From positions 31,650 to 95,649 of the forward strand of contig NZ_JACCHP010000024.1 of assembly GCF_016031625.1 (NCBI RefSeq): a DNA stretch of 64,000 nt. Reading direction: 5' to 3'. Positions 46,426 to 54,133 of the stretch are shown here, in pieces (the first letter of the stretch is position 1; each line of letters begins with the position of its first letter). Source of the stretch: Bradyrhizobium agreste. GTDB taxonomy: Bacteria; Pseudomonadota; Alphaproteobacteria; Rhizobiales; Xanthobacteraceae. The translations under genes and the position numbers were made by a program. The notes under the pieces are model-generated. The model was not told the origin of the DNA, searched no databases, and saw nothing but the letters and a program-made list of their open reading frames with translations.

Positions 46426-47007
46426 ATGACTGCCGAATCTCCCCGCTCCCCGCTTTACCTGCTCGCCCGGTTGGTCCCGGTGCTGGTGGTCGCCCTGGCG
46501 TGCCTCTATGCCAGCCCCGCCTCCGCCGATTTCCGCCTCTGCAACAACACGTCGAGCCGGGTCGGGATCGCGCTCGGCTACAAGGACGCCGAGGGCTGGA
46601 CCACCGAGGGCTGGTGGAACATCTCGTCCCGCTCCTGCGAGACGCTGCTGCGGGGCACGCTGGTCGCCCGCTATTACTACATCTATGCCATCGACTACGA
46701 CCGCGGCGGCGAATGGTCGGGCCAGGCCTTCATGTGCTCGCGCGACAAGGAGTTCACCATCCGCGGCACCGAGGATTGCCTGGCGCGCGGCTATGACCGC
46801 ACCGGCTATTTCGAGGTCGACACCGGCGAGCAGCGGGCCTGGACGGTGCAGCTGACCGACGCCAACGAGCAGCCGGCGCAGCAGCGCGTGCCTGGCCTGC
46901 CCGGCCCGGTGGGCCCCGGCGGCGTTCCGGGTTTGCCCAATAGCCCGCCCGGTGCTACGCCCCCGGGCTCGCCCGGCCTGCCACCCCCGTCTGGAAATAA
47001 GCCATGA
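46426..47007 (+). CDS. DUF1036 family exported protein
   Basis: A 193-residue protein with a signal peptide ending at ASPASA (about residue 34). The domain FRLCNNTSSRVGIALGYKD, the paired Cys and the GYFEVDTGEQ segment are DUF1036. The last 45 residues are Pro/Gly-rich (GLPGPVGPGGVPGLPNSPPG), collagen-like, probably disordered. Its stop overlaps the pyk start (ATGA), an association common in this group of bacteria. Function unknown. Confidence 0.9.
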   Translation: MTAESPRSPLYLLARLVPVLVVALACLYASPASADFRLCNNTSSRVGIALGYKDAEGWTTEGWWNISSRSCETLLRGTLVARYYYIYAIDYDRGGEWSGQAFMCSRDKEFTIRGTEDCLARGYDRTGYFEVDTGEQRAWTVQLTDANEQPAQQRVPGLPGPVGPGGVPGLPNSPPGATPPGSPGLPPPSGNKP

Positions 47008-48440
47008 GGCGCCTTCGCCGTATCAAGATTCTCGCGACCCTGGGACCGGCCTCCTCAGACCTCGCGATGATCCGCCGCCTGTTCGAGGCCGGCGCCGATC
47101 TGTTCCGCATCAACATGAGCCACACCCCGCATGACAAGATGCGGGAGCTGGTGGCGACGATCCGCAACGTCGAGAGCAGCTACGGCCGGCCGATCGGCAT
47201 CCTGGTCGACCTGCAGGGTCCGAAGCTGAGACTGGGCTCCTTTGCCGAAGGGGCGATCCAGCTCCAGAACGGCCAGACCTTCACGCTGGATTCCGACAAG
47301 ACGCCGGGCGATGCCGCGCGCGTCCATCTCCCACATCCGGAGATCCTGGCGGCGCTGCGGCCCGGCCATGCGCTGCTGCTCGACGACGGCAAGGTGCGGC
47401 TGATCGCGGAGGAGACCTCGAAAGAGCATGCGGTGACGCGTGTCGTGGTCGGCGGCAAGATGAGCGACCGCAAGGGCGTCAGCCTGCCCGACACCGACCT
47501 GCCGGTCTCGGCGATGACGCCCAAGGACCGCGCCGACCTCGAGGCCGCCCTCGTCACCGGCGTCGACTGGATCGCGCTGTCCTTCGTGCAGCGCGCCGAC
47601 GACGTGATCGAGGCCAAGAAGATGATCCGCGGCCGCGCCGCCGTGATGGCCAAGATCGAGAAGCCGCAGGCGATCGACCGCCTCGCCGACATCATCGAGG
47701 CGTCCGATGCGCTGATGGTGGCGCGCGGCGACCTCGGCGTCGAGCTGCCGCTGGAGCGGGTGCCGAGCCTGCAGAAGCAGATGACGCGGATGGCGCGCCG
47801 CGCCGGCAAGCCGGTGGTGATTGCGACCCAGATGCTGGAATCGATGATCCAGTCGCCGGTGCCGACCCGCGCCGAAGTCTCCGACGTCGCCACCGCGGTC
47901 TATGAGGGCGCCGACGCCATCATGCTGTCGGCGGAATCGGCGGCCGGCAAATTCCCGGTCGAGGCGGTCTCGACCATGAACCGCATCGGCGAGGAGGTCG
48001 AGCGCGATCCGACCTACCGTTCGGTGATCACCGCCCAGCGCCCGGCGCCGGAATCCACCGCAGGCGATGCCATCGCCGACGCCGCGCGGCAAATCGCCGA
48101 GACACTCGATTTGCCGGCGCTGATCTGCTGGACCTCATCGGGCTCGACCGCCGTGCGCGTGGCGCGCGAGCGGCCGAAGCCGCCGATCGTGGCGATCACG
48201 CCGAACATCACCGCCGGCCGCCGGCTCGCGGTCGCCTGGGGCGTGCATTGCGTGGTGGCGGAGGACGCGCGCGACCAGGACGACATGGTCAGCCGCGCCG
48301 GCCAGATCGCCTTTCGCGATGGCTTCGTCCGCGCCGGCCAGCGCGTGATCATCGTCGCCGGCGTGCCGCTCGGCATCCCCGGCACCACCAACATGGTGCG
48401 CATCGCCTCGGTCGGACCCGAGGGCGACGCGAACATGTGA
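47004..48440 (+). CDS. pyk: Pyruvate kinase
   Basis: A 478-residue pyruvate kinase that converts phosphoenolpyruvate and ADP to pyruvate and ATP. Clear motifs: KILATLGPASSD at the start, VDLQGPKLRLGSF, the active-site lysine region VMAKIEKPQAIDRL, ARGDLGVELP and MLSAESAAGKFPVE. It is complete and coupled to the DUF1036 gene by a four-base overlap. Confidence 0.97.
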   Translation: MRRLRRIKILATLGPASSDLAMIRRLFEAGADLFRINMSHTPHDKMRELVATIRNVESSYGRPIGILVDLQGPKLRLGSFAEGAIQLQNGQTFTLDSDKTPGDAARVHLPHPEILAALRPGHALLLDDGKVRLIAEETSKEHAVTRVVVGGKMSDRKGVSLPDTDLPVSAMTPKDRADLEAALVTGVDWIALSFVQRADDVIEAKKMIRGRAAVMAKIEKPQAIDRLADIIEASDALMVARGDLGVELPLERVPSLQKQMTRMARRAGKPVVIATQMLESMIQSPVPTRAEVSDVATAVYEGADAIMLSAESAAGKFPVEAVSTMNRIGEEVERDPTYRSVITAQRPAPESTAGDAIADAARQIAETLDLPALICWTSSGSTAVRVARERPKPPIVAITPNITAGRRLAVAWGVHCVVAEDARDQDDMVSRAGQIAFRDGFVRAGQRVIIVAGVPLGIPGTTNMVRIASVGPEGDANM

Positions 48441-48463
48441 GGCCCGCCGGGGCGGCCAAACAA

Positions 48464-48592
48464 AAAAGTCGAAAAACAACCCCATGCACAGTAGCCGGCC
48501 GCTTGGCCGGATTTGCCGGGGTTTTACGAAAAGACAAGCTCAGGCAATGGCCCGGGCGCGATCACCTCGCCACCGCGCGCGCGTCGCGTTTT
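48464..48592. repeat. Repeat-type intergenic segment after pyk with a perfect hairpin
   Basis: Between pyk and the convergent TetR gene lies GAAAAACAACCCCATGCACA (48470-48489), a phrase I recall from many Bradyrhizobium intergenic regions. CCGGCC (48495-48500) and GGCCGG (48505-48510) form a perfect stem, and a GCGCGCGCGTCGC segment precedes TTTTTT near 48590. It may act as a shared terminator. Confidence 0.4.
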
Positions 48593-49273
48593 TTACGCCC
48601 CAACCAGCGCCTTGGTCGTCGGCAATAGTGTCTGCTGCACCACCAGGCCGCGGGCGCGGGCGTCCATGACGCCGACGGCGCGCAGCGCCAGCAGCGTCAC
48701 GGTCTGCACCGCATCGCGCATCTTGACGGGATCGTCGAGATTGTCGGGCGCGAGCGGGCCGACCAGAGCCTCATGCAGCGCCCCCAGCAAGGCGGTGGCG
48801 GCGAGCGCGGTGTCCTGCGCCGGCAGGTGGCCTGCGCGCACCGCAGCGTCGATCCGGGAGGCGATCTCGCCGGCGATCTCGCGCCGGCTGGCAAGGCGTG
48901 AGGCGCTGACATCGACGTCGACCGGCTCGGCCAGGATGCCCCAGGCCAGCCTGCGCTGCGACAGCGTATGGACTGCCACGGTGGTGACCGCCGCCGCCAG
49001 CGCCGAGGACGGCCCCGGCGCGGCATCGGCCGCCCTTCGGATTGCCGCGAGCTCGTCGCGGGAGACCTCGGCAATGAGCTCGGAGATCAGCTCGGCCTTG
49101 GAGGGGAAATAGCGGTAGACGGTACCGGCTGCGACATTGGCCCGGACCGCGACCGGCGCGATCTGCACCGCCGCCATCCCGCCCTCCGCCGCCGCCTCCC
49201 GCGCCGCCGCCAGTATAGCGCTGCGCCGCGCCGCAAGGCGCTTCACCACTTGATGCGTCCGCCGATAAACCAT
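48593..49273 (-). CDS. TetR/AcrR-family transcriptional regulator
   Basis: A 226-residue TetR regulator with a helix-turn-helix around ILAAAREAAAEGGMAAVQIA and NVAAGTVYRYFPSKAELI. The C-terminal domain is helical. The upstream frame to 49366 begins in unlikely sequence, so the ATG at 49273 is chosen. Its target is not adjacent: it is convergent with pyk and faces a long repeat-filled gap. It marks the left edge of the remodelled region. Confidence 0.85.
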   Translation of the reverse strand: MVYRRTHQVVKRLAARRSAILAAAREAAAEGGMAAVQIAPVAVRANVAAGTVYRYFPSKAELISELIAEVSRDELAAIRRAADAAPGPSSALAAAVTTVAVHTLSQRRLAWGILAEPVDVDVSASRLASRREIAGEIASRIDAAVRAGHLPAQDTALAATALLGALHEALVGPLAPDNLDDPVKMRDAVQTVTLLALRAVGVMDARARGLVVQQTLLPTTKALVGA

Positions 49274-49894
49274 GGCGCGCTTCCTGTCCCACCACGCCGG
49301 CCGCACGCCCTGCGGCCGAACGCTTCTCACGCAAAAGATGCAAATCGCCCCGCAAGGACTGAACAACTATTCAGGATGAATGACAAGATGGGAAATGCGT
49401 GGGGTGCCATGGCGAGCGGACGAGGGCGCCAAGCCGGCGTCGGCCGTGCGAGGCCTCTTGTCACGGATATCGTCGAGCCCCTTCCCTGCAAGCGCAGCGC
49501 TTTTGGCTCGTTGCGGCGGGCCCAGGCCCGCTTCGTCCTTAGCACCGGCGCTGTGCGCCTCCATCAGAGCGGTACCTGCAAGACATTGTCGGCCGCCGAC
49601 AGCGAGCGTCATTCGCGGCTGAGCACACGTCCCGTCCAGAAGCAATTCAGTTCGCAACAGAGAATCTTGATGGCACTTAGCCCCGGCGAAGTTCGACAGC
49701 TCGGCCCGCAGCCAGTGGGCTAACGTAACTTCCGCTTCTGGCCCCATGGCTGACCCGAGCTCGTAGCGTCGCGAGGTCTGCTTCGTGAGGGTAACCTGAA
49801 CACGGCCATGCAAGCTCGCCAAGGCAGCCTTTGACCCGGAGCGGACAATCAGGAACCCTTACAGGAGCGACGAGCTTCAGGCCTTTTTGTCCCT
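49274..49894. repeat. Gap with decayed dispersed repeat, no gene
   Basis: Across about 620 bases I see no credible gene. The segment 49767-49848 matches 52878-52958 over about 80 bases with scattered changes: both run CGAGGTCTGCTTC, then GGGCCATG or CGGCCATG, then AAGGCAGCCTTTGACCC. Translated on the minus strand both give a VTxxKQTSRR-type fragment, so the repeat may descend from coding DNA. The minus-strand 151-codon frame here is part of that remnant, not a gene. Confidence 0.6.
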
Positions 49895-49912
49895 TTGTAC
49901 ATTTTTGTACAA
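49895..49912. promoter_or_regulatory. Perfect TTGTACA dyad upstream of a small gene
   Basis: TTGTACA (49895-49901) and TGTACAA (49906-49912) are perfect inverted repeats around TTTT, 47 bases before the start of the small gene at 49960. The 18-base symmetry and position suggest an operator of a phage- or XRE-type repressor or another dimeric regulator. No matching regulator gene is adjacent. Confidence 0.5.
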
Positions 49913-49959
49913 TGCACCGGAACGCAAGCCGGCTTTCTGACTCATCCAAGGGGGCTTCG

Positions 49960-50169
49960 ATGGGACAAAAAGACGTGCCGCGCTACACCTCCTTCGCCCG
50001 AGAGGCCGCAGCAACGCTGCTGCGTATGGCAAGAACAACAAAAGACCCGCAGCTTGCGTCGGGATTGATCCAGCGAGCGGCGGACCTGAAGGACCGCACG
50101 GGCGAGCTTCCCCCGGTTGATGTCGAGGCAGTGGCAGAAGAACCGGCAAAGCCTCTGACAAAGAACTAA
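49960..50169 (+). CDS. Small hypothetical protein
   Basis: A 69-residue soluble protein that begins MGQKDVPRYTSFAREAAATL and has a helical middle and an acidic, Pro-rich tail (ELPPVDVEAVAEEPAKP). AAGGGGG lies about eight bases before the ATG. The longer frame from 49831 covers repeat DNA. Codon use is similar to chromosomal genes. I do not recognise a family. A TTGTACA dyad upstream suggests separate control. Confidence 0.65.
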   Translation: MGQKDVPRYTSFAREAAATLLRMARTTKDPQLASGLIQRAADLKDRTGELPPVDVEAVAEEPAKPLTKN

Positions 50170-50212
50170 GGCCGCCTCTAGGGCGGCCTCACTGTCTTCG
50201 AGATACTTGCGC

Positions 50213-50410
50213 CTAGTCCCGGTCGTGATGGTGATGATGATGATGATGCTCGTGGTGCTCGTGACCACGGGCGCCTCCACCTCCGGAGTGCGCGATAGCG
50301 TTTGACGTGAGGGAGGTGGAAAGCAGCATAGTCATGGCGGGCGGCGTGACCGCCGCGAATTTTCCGCAAGTCTTGAGAAACTCACGCCGGTCTTCGTCTT
50401 CCGAGGGCAT
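50213..50410 (-). CDS. Small exported protein with Tat-like signal and His-rich C-terminus
   Basis: A 65-residue protein. A twin-arginine-like motif, DRREFLKTCG, precedes a hydrophobic stretch (FAAVTPPAMTMLLSTSL), and the remainder is dominated by Gly then His: HEHHEHHHHHHHHDRD. It may bind metal (nickel, zinc or copper) in the periplasm. The ATG at 50410 has AGGATGG upstream; 50419 and TTG 50440 are alternatives. The region before it, 50443-50490, is strikingly A/T-rich. Its homologues are not known to me. Confidence 0.7.
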   Translation of the reverse strand: MPSEDEDRREFLKTCGKFAAVTPPAMTMLLSTSLTSNAIAHSGGGGARGHEHHEHHHHHHHHDRD

Positions 50411-50562
50411 AGCGTCCATCCTACGATTGTCAGGCGACAAACATTAAATTACGACGAATTAAATAAATTAAAAGACGTTAAATAAGTTCCAGTCGGAGGA
50501 ATGTCAGAGAGGTTGCCTATTTGGCTCCCGGTGGTTTTCGCCGCTGGCCCGGAATGCACTGC

Positions 50563-50587
50563 GGAACTGAATTGACTCGACGCCGTC
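50563..50587 (+). promoter_or_regulatory. Candidate EcfG-type promoter upstream of the first microprotein
   Basis: GGAAC (50563-50567), 16 bases, then CGTC (50584-50587) approximates the alphaproteobacterial general-stress sigma factor consensus GGAAC-N16/17-CGTT. It lies 72 bases before the GTG at 50659. The final base deviates, so this is tentative. Confidence 0.35.
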
Positions 50588-50658
50588 CCAGAAAGGGAAT
50601 TCACTGGTTCCGTTCATGAAGACAGCCGGTTGCACTCCAACAGGGGAGGAGCCGTAGC

Positions 50659-50772
50659 GTGATCATCAGAGAACCCCATTTCGACACGTATTCGATCCCG
50701 GCGCGCGTCTGTTTTGCAATCGCGCTGGTGGGTGGCGCACTGCTGATCGCCCTGGTCGTTACGAGCACTTAG
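50659..50772 (+). CDS. Small single-helix membrane protein (37 residues)
   Basis: The frame from GTG 50659 to TAG 50770 encodes a basic/acidic head (MIIREPHFDTYSIPAR) and one strong membrane helix (VCFAIALVGGALLIALVV). GGGGAGGA at 50643-50650 is an excellent ribosome site at proper spacing, which is the main evidence for translation. No family is recognised. It is the first of three such small frames in tandem. Confidence 0.55.
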   Translation: MIIREPHFDTYSIPARVCFAIALVGGALLIALVVTST

Positions 50773-50807
50773 TTCATGAAGTAACGCGCTTCGAGGTACG
50801 GCGCACG

Positions 50808-50909
50808 ATGTTGGGCACCATGCCTAGAGAGATCGCCATAGCGCTCTGGTCCCTAGCCGCCGCCTGCATAGTGGCGTTCAGCGTTGCCGCGCTTGTATCT
50901 CCGCATTAG
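50808..50909 (+). CDS. Small single-helix membrane protein (33 residues)
   Basis: ATG 50808 opens MLGTMPREIAIALWSLAAAC, continuing as a single membrane helix (to FSVAALV) and a short tail ending SPH. It begins 36 bases after the previous small gene and on the same strand. The ribosome site GAGG (50793) is somewhat far; the internal ATG at 50820 is an alternative start. The evidence is the hydrophobic pattern and tandem arrangement, so confidence is moderate. Confidence 0.45.
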   Translation: MLGTMPREIAIALWSLAAACIVAFSVAALVSPH

Positions 50910-51069
50910 CAAGTAAAGCTCGTCTCAGTTGGTGGCCTCTTGCATGATGCAATTCCAGCCATGGTGGCACGGCCGACAATCGGTTGGCTGTGCTGCCGTG
51001 AGAGGCAAAGCGGTCATTATTGTCCCGCGCGGTGCCCCTATATTTAGTTAATTTTTATGGGAGGTTCGC

Positions 51070-51237
51070 GTGCGGACTACCCTTTTGGTTCTTGGGCTAT
51101 GGCTACTGATCAACGTTTTGTTTGTTGTGATCACGCTGCCCCCTCGCAGGCCACGCTTGCCGCCTCGACCAACGCGGCCGTCCTTGATCGAAGCATTGGA
51201 TGCAATCAAGCGCTTTCTGAAGACACGACGCCGCTGA
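51070..51237 (+). CDS. Small membrane protein with basic Pro/Arg-rich tail (55 residues)
   Basis: From GTG 51070, preceded by GGGAGG, the protein begins with a membrane helix (TLLVLGLWLLINVLFVVITL) and then a strongly basic stretch (PPRRPRLPPRPTRP) before a helical Lys/Arg-rich end (AIKRFLKTRRR). Inside-positive topology would put the tail in the cytoplasm. The overlapping 142-codon frame at 51057-51485 lacks such features and is rejected. No family recognised. Confidence 0.6.
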   Translation: MRTTLLVLGLWLLINVLFVVITLPPRRPRLPPRPTRPSLIEALDAIKRFLKTRRR

Positions 51238-51330
51238 AAAGTCAGACGATTGCGCTGTCATTTAAACCAGTCAAACACCGGACTATCATCCGTCATTTTA
51301 ATCTGCGAGACTTTTCATCCGAGACCAACA

Positions 51331-51558
51331 ATGGCTTTCGAAAAACAAGTCCGAAGGAGGTTCGCAGTGGAGAAGGTGCGACGCTTGCGCGCAATGGGTT
51401 CGCTGTGCCGTCAACAGGCCGCGTACAACAGCATGAACAAATGGAAACTCCTCGCGGACGCGGAATGCTGGGAGCACTTGGCTGAGATTGAGCTGTCGTC
51501 CCACTTCCGGGAATGCAACGTCGGTAGCTCGACCAGCTCGCTTGATCTGGCCGGGTGA
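51331..51558 (+). CDS. Small hypothetical protein
   Basis: A 75-residue basic, helical protein starting MAFEKQVRRRFAVEKVRRLR and containing NKWKLLADAECWEHLAEIEL. The amphipathic helices and regular codon use argue for a real gene; I recall similar short proteins in Bradyrhizobium but cannot verify this here. The ribosome site is weak (GAGA). It follows the basic-tail membrane protein after 93 bases. Confidence 0.55.
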   Translation: MAFEKQVRRRFAVEKVRRLRAMGSLCRQQAAYNSMNKWKLLADAECWEHLAEIELSSHFRECNVGSSTSSLDLAG

Positions 51559-51627
51559 GAAAACCCTTGCAATACGGGGATGAGAACCGACCCAAGAAGC
51601 CAACTCTTCAAACATCGGGGGCGTGCA

Positions 51628-51795
51628 ATGAGTAACCGTAATCGGGCGTACAACCGCGTTGTCCTGTGCCTGCGCGCTCAGGCGCTTCTTTCTCAGCTTG
51701 CCGAACTCGAGGCCCTTCGAGGCCGAGTGCGAGAGGCCGAGGAGAATACAGCTCTCGATCAATCGGCAGACCCGGTGAAGTCAACCATTCACTGA
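51628..51795 (+). CDS. Small hypothetical protein
   Basis: A 55-residue frame beginning MSNRNRAYNRVVLCLRAQAL with a coiled, Glu/Arg-rich middle (LSQLAELEALRGRVREAEEN). A GGGGGCG tract precedes the ATG. It follows the previous small gene after 69 bases on the same strand and may be cotranscribed. No family recognised. Confidence 0.45.
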   Translation: MSNRNRAYNRVVLCLRAQALLSQLAELEALRGRVREAEENTALDQSADPVKSTIH

Positions 51796-51858
51796 TTGAT
51801 CGCAGGTCGTCGGGCGCGCGCTGCTGGGAGGGTACGCTGCCACCGGGCGCACGGCCGA

Positions 51859-52044
51859 TCAGCCCTCAATGTGTTTCACCGTCGAAATCGGCCAGCGACC
51901 TTCATGTCCTGCGACCGAGATGCGAAGCCCGTGCTGATCATCGAGGAAGACGCGATCAATTGTGCCAGCCTTGCCGTCAGTCAAGACGACGGCCTTGCCG
52001 ACCAGCTCCGTCTCGGCCTCGTGCAGTTCGCGCAAGATGTTCAT
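51859..52044 (-). CDS. Small PRC-barrel-like hypothetical protein
   Basis: A 61-residue protein, MNILRELHEAETELVGKAVV, then TDGKAGTIDRVFLDDQHGLR and ISVAGHEGRWPISTVKHIEG. The alternating beta pattern with GKAGTIDRV resembles a PRC-barrel or related small beta-barrel. It is opposite in direction to its neighbours. The internal ATG at 52044 is chosen over the upstream one at 52077. Function unknown. Confidence 0.55.
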   Translation of the reverse strand: MNILRELHEAETELVGKAVVLTDGKAGTIDRVFLDDQHGLRISVAGHEGRWPISTVKHIEG

Positions 52045-52229
52045 CGCTCGCGCGTCGCCGGTACTTGCAGCACTCACAAATGCACCCTGTTTGGTGCGAA
52101 TTCTTGTATTCTACCACTCTGGTATTTTGACGCGAGCACGCAATCGGGGGAGTTCCAGGGCGCGTGAATTGAATTCTGAGACGGTCCCTTGGGTCTCACT
52201 TGTTCTCTTCACCACAGACGTGGCCGTTC

Positions 52230-52255
52230 GGAACTCTTGCAGTCTGCACTGAGTT
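52230..52255 (+). promoter_or_regulatory. Candidate EcfG-type promoter upstream of the exported protein at 52360
   Basis: GGAAC (52230-52234), 17 bases, then AGTT (52252-52255) fits the general-stress sigma consensus GGAAC-N16/17-CGTT with one mismatch. It is about 105 bases before the ATG at 52360, leaving a plausible leader. Tentative. Confidence 0.4.
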
Positions 52256-52359
52256 ACAGAGCCGCCGACAGAAGCGAGCAGGAGCGGTCGCGTGCCCGGT
52301 AGCACGTGACGGTTTCTCGATCGCGCCGGTCGGCAGCACTTGAACAGAGAGAGGCGACA

Positions 52360-52626
52360 ATGAAGGCACCACTACTTCTTGCTGGCGCATTCATCATCGG
52401 ATGCGCCGCCCCGGCACTGGCCGATGAGTACTATGTCGTGCAGGGTCCGAACCGCCAATGCACCGTTACCACGACACGTCCGGCGGACAAGGAGGTCGTA
52501 ACACAGATCGGTCCGCTGGCTTTCAAGAGCCGCGTGGAAGCCGAAGATCGCATCAAGCAGACCAAAGTCTGCGAGGAAGGGACAGTTGGTAGTAGCAGCA
52601 GCACGACTGTCATCAAAGAGAAATAG
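52360..52626 (+). CDS. Small exported protein
   Basis: An 88-residue protein with a clear signal peptide (MKAPLLLAGAFIIGCAAPALA). The mature part starts DEYYVVQGPNRQCTVTTTRP and contains two Cys that may pair, ending in a Ser-rich tail and KEK. Short proteins with the words YYVVQ and CTVTTTRP are common in Bradyrhizobium, often in several copies. A strong terminator follows and a possible EcfG promoter precedes, suggesting stress induction. Function unknown. Confidence 0.75.
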   Translation: MKAPLLLAGAFIIGCAAPALADEYYVVQGPNRQCTVTTTRPADKEVVTQIGPLAFKSRVEAEDRIKQTKVCEEGTVGSSSSTTVIKEK

Positions 52627-52664
52627 TCGAGGGCATCATTCCTGATCGTCTTTGGCTATTCGAG

Positions 52665-52700
52665 AAAAGTCGCGCCCATTCCTGTCGGCGCGACTTTTTG
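52665..52700 (+). terminator. Rho-independent terminator
   Basis: AAAAGTCGCGCC (52665-52676) pairs with GGCGCGACTTTTT (52687-52699) around a ten-base loop, ending in a T run, 38 bases after the exported-protein stop. Confidence 0.85.
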
Positions 52701-53233
52701 TTTGCGGGCCATCTAGTTGGACCCGCGGCTCTCGGGCCAGAGATAACCGCGCCAGTGAACACGCAGGCCGAAATCGAGATGATGCTCTTGCGCCAGGCGT
52801 GCCATCGCCGACGCGCACAGATGGCCCGCGAGTCCCCGGCGCGTCAGCTCTTGGCCCGTGGCGGACGCTAACTCAGTGCGCCGCGAGGTCTGCTTCCTGA
52901 AGGTGACCCGAACAGGGCCATGGAAACTGCAAAGGCAGCCTTTGACCCGAGGCAGACCTCCTGAGGGTCTGCACCGCTGTCCGCCTATCGGCGGTAAAGC
53001 GGACTAGTTGTGCTCACGCACGTCATCCCGGGTCCACCCCAGGAAGAGGAGGGCGGTGTAAGAATGCTTGGCAAAATCGCCTGCGTGTATCTACGTAGAG
53101 CGGGCTTGCAGGAAAAATGCGGTGTGTTCGATGGCGAGCAGACGATCAGTCAGAATATCTGTCTATTTGTAGGTCCAAACTGTTCCGTGCATTGATGGAG
53201 ATCGTTGCTTGAGACCCAGAGGAGATTGCCCCC
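52701..53233. repeat. Gap with second copy of the decayed repeat, no gene
   Basis: The block 52878-52958 is the partner of 49767-49848 described above, and includes AAGGCAGCCTTTGACCCGAG. The rest of these 530 bases shows no protein-like frame longer than about 60 codons with a ribosome site, and no recognised RNA. Immediately before the methyltransferase there is an AGGAG ribosome site at 53219. Confidence 0.55.
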
Positions 53234-53827
53234 ATGCATTTCCTTTCGAAGATTACGGATGCCGTTGAAGACTTCCGCCTCGGTATTCGTGCAGGCGGAA
53301 TAGCAACGACAAACAAGCCTGGTGCCGTTTACTATGCAACTATCCGTCACAACCTCATCCGCGAGGTCTTGGACCGGCTCCGCCTCTCAATGGATGACGA
53401 TTTCATCGACATAGGTTGTGGCAAAGGACGCGTTCTGGCGATTGCGGCGACATATCCGGTCGGGTCAATTCTCGGCATCGAATACGAGCCCGCCCTGGTC
53501 GATATTGCGAAGCTCAACGTTTCGCGACAGGCGCATCCAAGAATTGGCGTCTGGCAAGGTGCGGCAGAAGACTTCGATTACTCGAAGGCCACCGTCGCCT
53601 ACGCTTTCAACCCCGTCGAGCCAGATGTTCTGGATCTCATCCTCGCCAAGATCGATAGAGATCGGATCAATGTGCCATTCGGCATGCGACGGTCCTTCCG
53701 CTTGGCCTTTGTGATGGAGAGCCCGGCCCAACGTGCCATCTTCGCGAGCCATTCATGGCTAGAGCGGTATGACGGCTTCACCAACTCCGCCGGTCAGGTC
53801 GCCAGCTTCTATCGATCAATAGCGTAG
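53234..53827 (+). CDS. SAM-dependent methyltransferase
   Basis: A 197-residue class I methyltransferase. Motif I DFIDIGCGKGRVLAIAA binds SAM, GIEYEPALVDIAKLN supplies the acidic ribose ligand, and YAFNPVEPDVLD lies where motif IV is expected. An AGGAG site precedes the ATG. The substrate is unknown; no pathway genes are close. Codon use is a little less GC-biased than in the flanking core genes. Confidence 0.78.
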   Translation: MHFLSKITDAVEDFRLGIRAGGIATTNKPGAVYYATIRHNLIREVLDRLRLSMDDDFIDIGCGKGRVLAIAATYPVGSILGIEYEPALVDIAKLNVSRQAHPRIGVWQGAAEDFDYSKATVAYAFNPVEPDVLDLILAKIDRDRINVPFGMRRSFRLAFVMESPAQRAIFASHSWLERYDGFTNSAGQVASFYRSIA

Positions 53828-54133
53828 CGAACCAGACGAGCCGGAATTTCCCAATCCGTCTGCGGATTTCTGGCGTGGGCAGTGACGATCTGCTCAGTCG
53901 TGCGGACAGGTGGCCATTGTCAACGGCGCGATCTCGGCTTTCTGAGGTGGACCGGACAGAGCTTGTGCAGGTCTTCGACTCCCGGTGATGGCCCATCTGA
54001 GAGGTGGCGCTTCGTCTGCCGGAGGTCCGCTTACTACATCAGAGCAGGCCAGATTTGCTCAAGCTGAGTTCTTCGCTGTTTGGCCCAGAGCCGTCTGAGG
54101 GCAGCGCAGAGCGCGTCTGCTCTGCCCCCGAAG
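53828..54133. repeat. Gap with remnant of a dispersed MSALPPKADI-type repeat
   Basis: Near 54112-54150 the plus strand reads SALPPKSDV in one frame, the tell-tale translation of a repetitive element that I recall as scattered through alphaproteobacterial genomes. No gene is evident in the remaining bases between the methyltransferase and the recombinase remnant. Confidence 0.45.

Noticed and set aside
49367..49822. 151-codon minus-strand frame
   Set aside because: Lies in the decayed repeat; only a short stretch is shared with the second repeat copy, and there is no ribosome site.
51057..51485. 142-codon plus-strand frame
   Set aside because: Two better-supported small genes in other frames overlap it, and its translation lacks regular protein character.
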